64,000 nt of DNA from Mytilus californianus. Its lineage: Eukaryota; Mollusca; Bivalvia; Mytilida; Mytilidae. Each line of letters starts with the position of its first letter. Positions within the stretch are counted from its first letter, which is position 1. Shown one piece after another: positions 56,694-64,000 of the stretch. The notes below the pieces were generated by a model that saw only the letters and a list, made by a program, of their open reading frames with translations, was not told the origin of the DNA and did no database searches. Position numbers and translations under genes: made by a program. The DNA lies in NCBI RefSeq assembly GCF_021869535.1, contig NW_026262701.1, positions 42,163,278-42,227,277 of the forward strand, given 5' to 3'.

Positions 56694-57660
56694 CGGCAGC
56701 AAAAAATTTTTGCGGTTGTATATTGGTATAACATTGGCGTCTTCATCCGAAGACACATTGGTTTTCGCAAAATAACTTTAGTTTAAGAGAATGGATCTCT
56801 ATGAAATTTTACCATAAGGTTCAATACCACAAAAGGAAGGTTGGGAATGATTTTGGGGGTTATGGTACCAACAGTTAAGGAATTAGGGGCCAAAAAGGGG
56901 CCAAAAATAAGCATTTTTGTAACTTCCAGACAATAACTTGTGTGTTAGTGTATGGATCTCTCAAACATTGTACCACAAGGTTCCATATCACAAAGGGAAT
57001 GCTGGGATTGATTTTGGGGGTAATTGCCTCAAAATTTTAGGAATTAGGGGCCAAAAAAGGGGCAAAAAACAAGCATTTTTCTAGTTTCATGACAATAACT
57101 TGTGTGTAAGTGTATGGATCTTTCTGAAATTGTACTACAAGGTTCCATATCACAAAGGGAAAGCTCGAATTGAGTTTGGGGGTAATTGCCCAAAACGTTG
57201 AGGAATAAGGGGCCAAAAAGGGGCTAAAAATAAGCATTTTTCTAGTTTCCAGACAATAACTTGTGTTCAAGTGTATGGATCTCTCTGAAATTGTACTGCA
57301 AGGTACCATACCACTAAGGGAAGGCTGGGATTGATTTTGGGGGTAATTGCCTTAAAATATTAGGAATTAGGGGCCAAAAAGGGGCAAAATACAAGCCTTT
57401 TTCTAGTTTCAGGACAATAACTTGTGTGTAAGTGTATGAATCTTTATGAAATTGTACTACAAGGTTCCATATCACAAAGGGAAGGCTGGGTTTGAGTTTA
57501 GGGGTAATTGCTCTAAACATTTAGGAATTTGGGGCAAAAAAACAAGCATTTTTCTAGTTTCCAGACAATAACTTGTGTTCAAGTGTATGGATCTCTCTGA
57601 AATTGTACTGCAAGGTACCATACTACAAAGGAAAGGCTGGGATTGAGTTTGGGGGTGATG
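56694..57660 (+). mobile_element. Family-G element, five to six ~160-bp tandem units with terminal hairpin
   Basis: The left hairpin is ATACGGCAGCAAAAA / TTTTTGCGGTTGTAT. Units are marked by GACAATAACTTGTGT near 56930, 57092, 57253, 57412 and 57563 and by 'aaggttccatatcacaaaggg'. Minus frames (64-90 codons) repeat with the units and are not genes. A long T run (57700-57723) follows. Confidence 0.8.
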
Positions 57661-57699
57661 AATCATAAGGGGGTTAAAAAAATTGGGGAGGGGGGTTCC

Positions 57700-57730
<31 letters not shown>

Positions 57731-58200
57731 CCATTTTAAGTTGGTTATTTTTTATTTATGTATAAAAGCAAATAATAATGATATGGTTTGATTTCATCAA
57801 AAATTGAAATATTGGGGTTCTTTGATATGCTGAATTTAACCGTGTATTTAGATTCCTAATTTTTGGTCCTGTTTTCAAATTGGTCTACATTAAGTTCCAA
57901 AGGGTCCAAAATTAAACTTGGTTTGATTTTAACAAAAATTGAATTCTTGGGGTTCTTTGATATGCTGAATCTAACCGTGTATGTATTTAGATTTTGGATA
58001 TTGGACCATAATAGGTAAATTAAAAATTTTTAAGTTCTTAGACCACATTCATTCTGGTTCAGAAACCTATGCTGTGTCAAATATTTAATCGCAATCCAAA
58101 TTCAGAGCTGTATCAAGCTTGAATGTTGTGTCCATACTTGCCCCAACTGTTCAGGGTTCTAACTCTGCGGTCATATCAAGCTGCACCCAGCGGAGCATTT
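57661..58200 (-). mobile_element. Family-F-related element end, reversed
   Basis: Two diverged units carry 'ttggggttctttgatatgctgaat' (57810 and 57948). The stretch 58060-58200 matches the complement of the family-F left end at 35.36-35.52 kb ('gaacagttcctaggggcaaa', 'attcaagcttgatacag'). Confidence 0.6.
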
Positions 58201-58935
58201 TATTCTAATACTGTATGCAACATGTCAAGTATATTTGGTGTATGAAAATTTTTAAGGATGTACATGTTAGTCTGGCATATTTTATTCGACCTTGACCTCA
58301 TTTTTATGGTTCATTGCTCAATGTTATTTTTTTGTTTTTTGGTCAGTTTTTCTATTTTCTTATTTTCAAATTAGCAATAGGTCAACTATATTTGGTGTAT
58401 GGAATGATAGTAAGGTGCATATCATGATATGTTTGACTGAGAAGTTTCGTCTTACCTTGACTTTATTTTCATAGTACATTGGACAATGTTTAGTTTTTGT
58501 GGTTTGGTCTATTTTTCGGATACTGTAAGCAATAAGGCCCCTATATTTGGTGAATGGAATGATTGTAAGATGCACATGTCTGTCTGGCATGTTTTATATG
58601 ACCTTGACCTCATTTTCATGGTTCATTGGTCAATGAAAAGTTTGCATTGTTTTGTCAGTTTATCATATGCTTTAAGCAACAGGTAAATTATATTTGGCGG
58701 ATGTAACGATTGTAAGGTGTGCATGTCTGTCTGGCAGATTCATATAACCATGACCGTATTTTATGGTTCTTTGGTCAATGCTAAGTTTTCTTGGTTTTTT
58801 TCTTTTTATCAGATATTATAAGCATATTTCTACTTGTAAGTGTATGGAATGACTGCAAGGTGTCATATAAAAATAAGAAGTCGTCTGTCTGCCAAGGTTA
58901 ATATTACTGTGACCTCATTTTCATAGAATATTGAT
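58201..58935 (+). mobile_element. Family-A tandem units
   Basis: About five units with 'ttggtgtatggaatgat...aaggtg' and 'gaccttgacctcatttt'. Neither terminus is present; it abuts the family-F-related end at 58.2 kb. Confidence 0.75.
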
Positions 58936-59204
58936 AATATTAAACAAACAAAAATGATGAGCATGACAAGATATACAAATGATCCCAAATTGTCAGTTGC
59001 CTACTAATTATGTAATAGTAGTTATTGTCATTAAATGATAATGTTTACCCTTTTATGTGTAGGGCAAGAACATTAAAGATAAAGGGAAACTATAAACAAA
59101 AGAGATTATCATCAAAAATAGATTTACAGACGTCAACAAAGCCTAAATGGTAAGTCCACTTCTATAAAAGTTATTGCCCTTGAATAATGATTATTATGAA
59201 AATA
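58936..59204. other. No recognised feature
   Basis: AT-rich spacer. Confidence 0.4.
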
Positions 59205-60420
59205 AGATGTGGTATGATAAATGAGAAAACTATCCATCAGAGTTCAATTAAGTGGATGAAAGCAATGCAATTACTTATTAGAGGCCAATGATGACCTGTA
59301 AATAATGAGAAAACCCATAACCTATACATGATATAGTCATCTATAAAAGACACCAAAAACAAAATTTGGAACAAAACATCAATTCAAACTTCAAATATAC
59401 CAGACTAATTCATAAAAAAGAACAAGTTATGAAAAAACAAATATGACGGACGTGAACCAACATCAACCACTGAACAATGTACAGGCTCCTGATTTCGGAC
59501 AGGCAAAATATGGCAGGGTTGATATAAAAATAAGAAGCGGTATGATTGCCAATGAGACTTTTCTCCAATAAGGATCAAATGACATGAAATTTAACAAAAT
59601 TATTTCACTGTACAGCCTTCGACAATGAGCAAACCCTATACTGCATAGTAATCTATAAAAGGCCATGAAATTCAAAAAACAAATGTAAAACACTTCAAAA
59701 GGGCATGGCGTCATTTAAAAAGGGCATAATGTCTTTCCATGCTAAACATGCTCGGGGGAAACACCACCAAGGCGAAAGCTAAGTGCCTGATTTTTGCATT
59801 AAACAATAAACAAAAAACAAATATGATATATAGCAACAATTGACAACCACTGAATAACAGGCCCCTGACTTGGGACAGACACTTACAAAATGTGGCATGG
59901 TTTAACATGTTTGCTGGCACCAAATCCTCCTCTAATTAAGGACAGTGGTGCAAGTGTCAGTTCAATATAAAAACTATGAAATCAGTTGAAAAGGGCTTTT
60001 TTCTGCTCTTGGGTCAGGTTAATTTTATACATTCCTGTTTCATTCTCAATTTTATTAACTCATTAGAATGCAACAAAGCAGAAAAACAGCTACCAAAAAC
60101 ACAGACCGGATGTGGCTGGAAATTTATTCTTTCCCTGTAACAAAAAAGACTCAACATACAGATCTATTAGTACTCACAGTTACTGACAGCTAATTCATAG
60201 CAAATATCAACTAATAAAATAAACATTTTGTGAGCACCCAACCCACCCCTAACCTAGGACAGTGGTTTTAATAACAGCACAACCTTTGGACAAATTGTAA
60301 ACATTTGTTGCAATCGGCTTAACTCAAAAGACTGCAACAAGGCACAAAAACAACTAATATGAAAACCATAGACACAAAGCACTGAAATAAGAGTTCTTAC
60401 AGTTTTAAATATTCAAATGA
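59205..60420 (+). repeat. Several R1 copies in direct orientation
   Basis: One copy runs from 59205 to about 59520, a second starts at 59525 ('aagaagcggtatgattgccaatgagac') and runs to about 59990, and 60130-60420 repeats the R1 3' text again ('gtactcacagttactgacagctaattc', 'cctaacctaggacagtgg'). The minus frames here are repeat translation. Confidence 0.7.
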
Positions 60421-61329
60421 AAGTTTTATCAAAAAGGACATAAACATGATAAAGTAGCCATTTTATTGCTGTATTTCTCTTCATTTATAATTTTTGAGTT
60501 TTGTGTATTTGTAGGTCAGACATCTTGGTTTTCATGATCATCATTCAACAGGTCAATACTGAACAGAAAACTTGAAGTTGATATTTTCTACATAGTGTGA
60601 CTTTTTTATTAATTTGAAATGGAATGTGTTTTTTTCCTACATAAGAAAGAGGAAATTTCAACATAATGACTATAAACAAAAAGGTGTCATATTATCATGA
60701 TCATAGATGCACAAGAACTAAATCATGTAAATGCAACAACGTAATTATCAATTGAAAGAAGGGAGGAATGAAAAAGTATATTAGTATTTTGTTGTCCAAA
60801 TGAACTTGCTTTGTCCACTCATTTAAATCGCTCCATCCAATAAAGATGTACGGAGGAAGATTTTTGAAGAACAGATTGCAAAAATGTTTTGTCTAAGAAT
60901 TGTAGGAATATTCTAGTGGATGAAATAATTTATTTACTTGACTCTTATATAGTGGACTGAATAATTGTACATAGCAAGCTGAAACAAGAAAACTAAAACT
61001 TAACAGGAAAAGTGTTTATTTTATAAATTTGCAAATATAAACGTAATATTATGAACACCACAAAGGTATAAGATTCAAATCGTTTGCATATTCATGTATT
61101 GCAATAGAACTGTAACAAAGAAAACTTTACCTCATTAAAAGAGTAAACTATTAACTGTGCTTTGTCAATTTATTCAGTCAGAATATGAAATATTTTTTTC
61201 AGTTCTATTTTTCATAATAAAACAAACAAGACAAAGATTTCAAATCAATATTTTTTTCTTTTATTAAGACATGTCATCATTTTATTTCAGTTAAAGGATT
61301 TTATTTTTTGACTTTAAATATTATTATAC
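60421..61329. other. No recognised feature
   Basis: AT-rich; no credible frame. Confidence 0.4.
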
Positions 61330-61395
61330 TTTCCAAAATAATAATAATCTTTATTGTCATATAAACAAATTAAAAACATGTTTGTGACAAAATGA
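61330..61395 (-). mobile_element. Possible LINE 3' tail
   Basis: The complement ends 'atgacaataaagattattattattt', a tail pattern (AATAAAGATTATT plus ATT repeats) typical of some invertebrate LINE 3' ends. No coding part is adjacent. Confidence 0.35.
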
Positions 61396-61429
61396 AAAAA
61401 ACCAAAATACACTCATATTTATATTATAA

Positions 61430-61886
61430 ACTTTTTACTACCAAACAGAATTCATTGTAACATACACATTACTGTATATTTATAATTTGAATTCCATAGG
61501 ATTTTATTTTGTCCCATGGGATATTAAAAATCCCATGGGATAATTATAGTCCCATGGGATTTTTTTGGTCCCATGGGACGACAAATATCCCATGGGACTA
61601 CAATTATCCCATGGGACCCCAAAAAATCCTATGGGATTTAACCAAAATCCCATGGGATAATGGTCAATCCCATGGGATTTGCCGTATCCCATGGGATATT
61701 GAAAATCCCATGTTTTTCTAAATCAAATTACAAAATATATATAATAATAACAGCAGAAAAGCAATGAAATTATTGAATCCCATGTAATTCCGCACATTTT
61801 GGTTATATACATGACACTGTAGGTCTAAGGAGAGGCGGCGGCGGATTTGCAAATGAGTGTTTTGCAAATTAAAAGTGTCCAGTGTT
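61430..61886. mobile_element. Element with CCCATGGGAT palindrome array, copy 2 (inverted)
   Basis: It is the reverse complement of 31197-31650 with only scattered differences (for example TTTTTTTGGTCCC versus the other copy's TTTTGTTTGTCCC). Array 61495-61715. Homology ends near ACCAAACAGAATTCATTG on one side and AAGTGTCCAGTGTT on the other. Confidence 0.85.
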
Positions 61887-62366
61887 TATTCATAAAACTT
61901 CTGAAAATAAGATATTCTTCAAAACCAAGTTTTCCTGTAGAATATTTGGATTGATTTAAGTAAAATCAGGAAATCCTTAAAATTTGATATGTTTTATGAG
62001 ACCAAAATAAGTCTCTATATAAGAGGTCCAAATGAAACTGGTGTGTTATTCTCAAGAAAAATATACGAAACCTTCTTATAAGCTGGGATTTGCAATAGGA
62101 TTATGAAAAAAAATGATGTACTCTCCCAAGTAATAATTAAAATAGTCGAGCCTTAAAATGTATATTCAAATAATAGCTGTATATATACACTTTTCTATTC
62201 ACAACTATCCTACATTGCTTTCAACTGACTTGTATAAGAATCTACACATAATTACACATTTTTAATAAAGGTGTTTTAACAACACCATTATCTTATTCTA
62301 TTCACAGTCAATTATTTCAATTCAAAAGCAAACAAAAATTCAGCAACAATTTTTTGGCGACCAGTC
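61887..62366. other. No recognised feature
   Basis: AT-rich spacer. Confidence 0.4.
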
Positions 62367-62818
62367 GGTCCGAGTACACAGTTATCGTCCTTTGATTTTC
62401 GTTGTCCGCGAATATAGTCCTAAGTGTGGACAGTGTGTTACTTGCCAATTTTTTTTATACCCCTTCCAAATTTATTTCTCCATGTTTTATGCCTCAAATA
62501 GCAAGTAAGGGGGTGAAATGACACTGTAAAAAAATTTGGGTCATGAATTTTAAAGTAAAGTAGTGATTTGGTCCAGCTGAAAAAGGGTTAAAAATTAGCA
62601 CTTCGGAAGCTGTCAAAAGATTTCAAGACCCCCTTAACATAAAATTGTCCATATTTTGAGTTAGAGCCGATGAAGTTTTCTATAATTTTGATATAATTTG
62701 TCCCAAAAGTAGTACAACACACTGTAAAAATATTATTGAGAAAGCGCAGGTGGGATTTTTTTAATTTTCATTTATTGTCTAAAAGAAATGCACTACGAAA
62801 TAACTGTGTACTCGGACC
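62367..62818. mobile_element. 452-bp TIR element, GGTCCGAGTACACAGTTAT ends
   Basis: GGTCCGAGTACACAGTTAT and its exact complement at 62800-62818 bound a non-coding interior. Adjacent bases do not show a clear duplication. Superfamily unknown. Confidence 0.75.
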
Positions 62819-64000
62819 TAAGAGGTCAAATCAGGAAATATAGAATCTGTACTTTGGCAACTTCCCTGAATGATTTGATGGTGTCAATTTGTCAAATAGC
62901 ATAAAACTAAAGGATTTAAACTTTTATTTGATAGAATTTCTGCAAAAATGACCAATTTTGGCATTATATGGCAAAATAAGCATTTCATAGCTTTTTCAAT
63001 TTTGATGCATAAGTGGCATTCTGACTTTCTATCTGACAGGTTTTCATATGTCAATATTTGTGTTTCTATGCTTTAATCCAGTTGTGTTACTCATTTGTGA
63101 ACTTTGAATCTACAGAAAAGAAGATTATCTCAGACAATATGTGCAAAATGTGTTGTATAAATGACCCTCGTCTAACGCCCTGTTTGGATCAAGTTAAATG
63201 TGAGGAGCTTGGTACATAAAAGTTGAAGTCCATCATAAATATCTCACTAAATTTGTATAAAAAGAACTTAACAATGTCTGTTGTACCTGTTTCATTTCAC
63301 ATAATATCTTTCTTTTCTTCTGTAGGATAGCATGTGGTTCAAATATAAGCCTGTTGAGACTAAAATTGCATGCAAGTTTTTCACTAAAAAGTGAAAAATC
63401 TTTGTATCAGACCATACTGTCTGCACAAAAAGTTGAATGCAAGAGTCTTTTTGTGCTCAGATTTATTGTATCATGTCACTTGAGTATAGAAATGATAGAA
63501 AAGACACAAATTTTTATTTCCTATAGCTTCAATATGCATTTTTAAATGTAAATATGTGCTACGGCCGAAATTGACCCTAAATTATTTTCAGTCTTACTTG
63601 GCCTAAGACCCTTTTAAACTAATATGATATGTTATTTGTAAGTTTTCTTTCCATTTAAAGTACATTAAATACATATGTAAGGATTATTTATAACCAAAAA
63701 GCTTCACAAATTTAAAATTGCTGGAAAATATTACATCTTCATGTAAGGCTCCCCTTCATTGGAAAACCTCCATTTTTAGGCACAGGCTCATATAGATTTG
63801 ACTTTTGAATAATTATGCTAAGTCTGATATATCAAATGAGTACTCTATTGCTTTTAATACATGATATATTATATATTAAGGCATTTTAAAAGTATTTTTT
63901 TGCAAAATTTGAATTTTAAAAGCCCCAAATGTTGATAGTTGAAATTTTTCAATTTTAACGTCTAAATTTAACACGCAAAGTTGAATATAGAATTAATCAT
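62819..64000. other. No recognised feature
   Basis: AT-rich to the window edge. A 63-codon plus frame near 63354 has no supporting signal. Confidence 0.4.

Noticed and set aside
57037..57666. Overlapping minus frames of 64-90 codons with similar peptides
   Set aside because: They are translations of the family-G tandem unit.

Overview
The window looks like AT-rich nuclear DNA from a marine mussel (Mytilidae, most likely Mytilus or a close relative). Three things point there: many copies of a dispersed mussel/bivalve repeat beginning GATGTGGTATGATTGCCAA (called R1 here), the bivalve hammerhead-ribozyme retroelement at 30.2-31.2 kb, and a secreted-type C1q-domain exon, a family strongly expanded in mussels. 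The species cannot be fixed from sequence reading alone.

Conventional coding content is almost nil. The one convincing gene piece is the terminal exon of a C1q-domain protein (27687-28147, minus strand). It has a clean splice acceptor and a downstream poly(A) signal, but its first exon is not identified. Other coding traces are a 3' LINE remnant (52.4-52.95 kb, minus) and a short secreted-like open frame inside nested transposons (12.17-12.41 kb, minus). Nearly all other ORFs are chance frames across repeats.

Layout. 3.56-4.27 kb: a cluster of four nested palindromes. 4.3-9.0 kb: MITEs and foldbacks. 10.25-14.7 kb: a three-layer nest (foldback, 4.0-kb TIR element with TA target duplication, 1.5-kb TIR element). 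14.8-25.5 kb: several families made of a terminal hairpin plus 146-190-bp tandem units, with MITEs inserted in them. 27-28 kb: the C1q exon. 30.2-31.2 kb: a hammerhead-bearing retrozyme-like dimer. 31.2-31.65 kb and, inverted, 61.4-61.9 kb: an element built from a CCCATGGGAT palindrome array. 33-37 kb: more tandem-core elements, one inserted precisely into an R1 copy. 37.84-46.63 kb: two almost identical 4.39-kb TTAA-flanked TIR elements head to tail, sharing one central TTAA. 46.6-56.5 kb: MITEs, a LINE remnant, a tRNA-derived SINE and a cluster of very small palindromic insertions with 7-8-bp target-site duplications. 56.7-64 kb: tandem-core elements, R1 copies, the second CCCATGGGAT element and a 452-bp TIR element.

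The best candidates for something undescribed are (i) the 22-38-bp perfect or near-perfect palindromes and related 84-93-bp foldbacks, each flanked by short direct repeats as if inserted by a staggered-cut transposase although they contain nothing but their ends, (ii) the tandem TTAA element, and (iii) elements whose interior is an array of one short palindromic word. Repeat family labels (A-G, R1) are local to this report. Identities and copy numbers were judged by eye, not by alignment.
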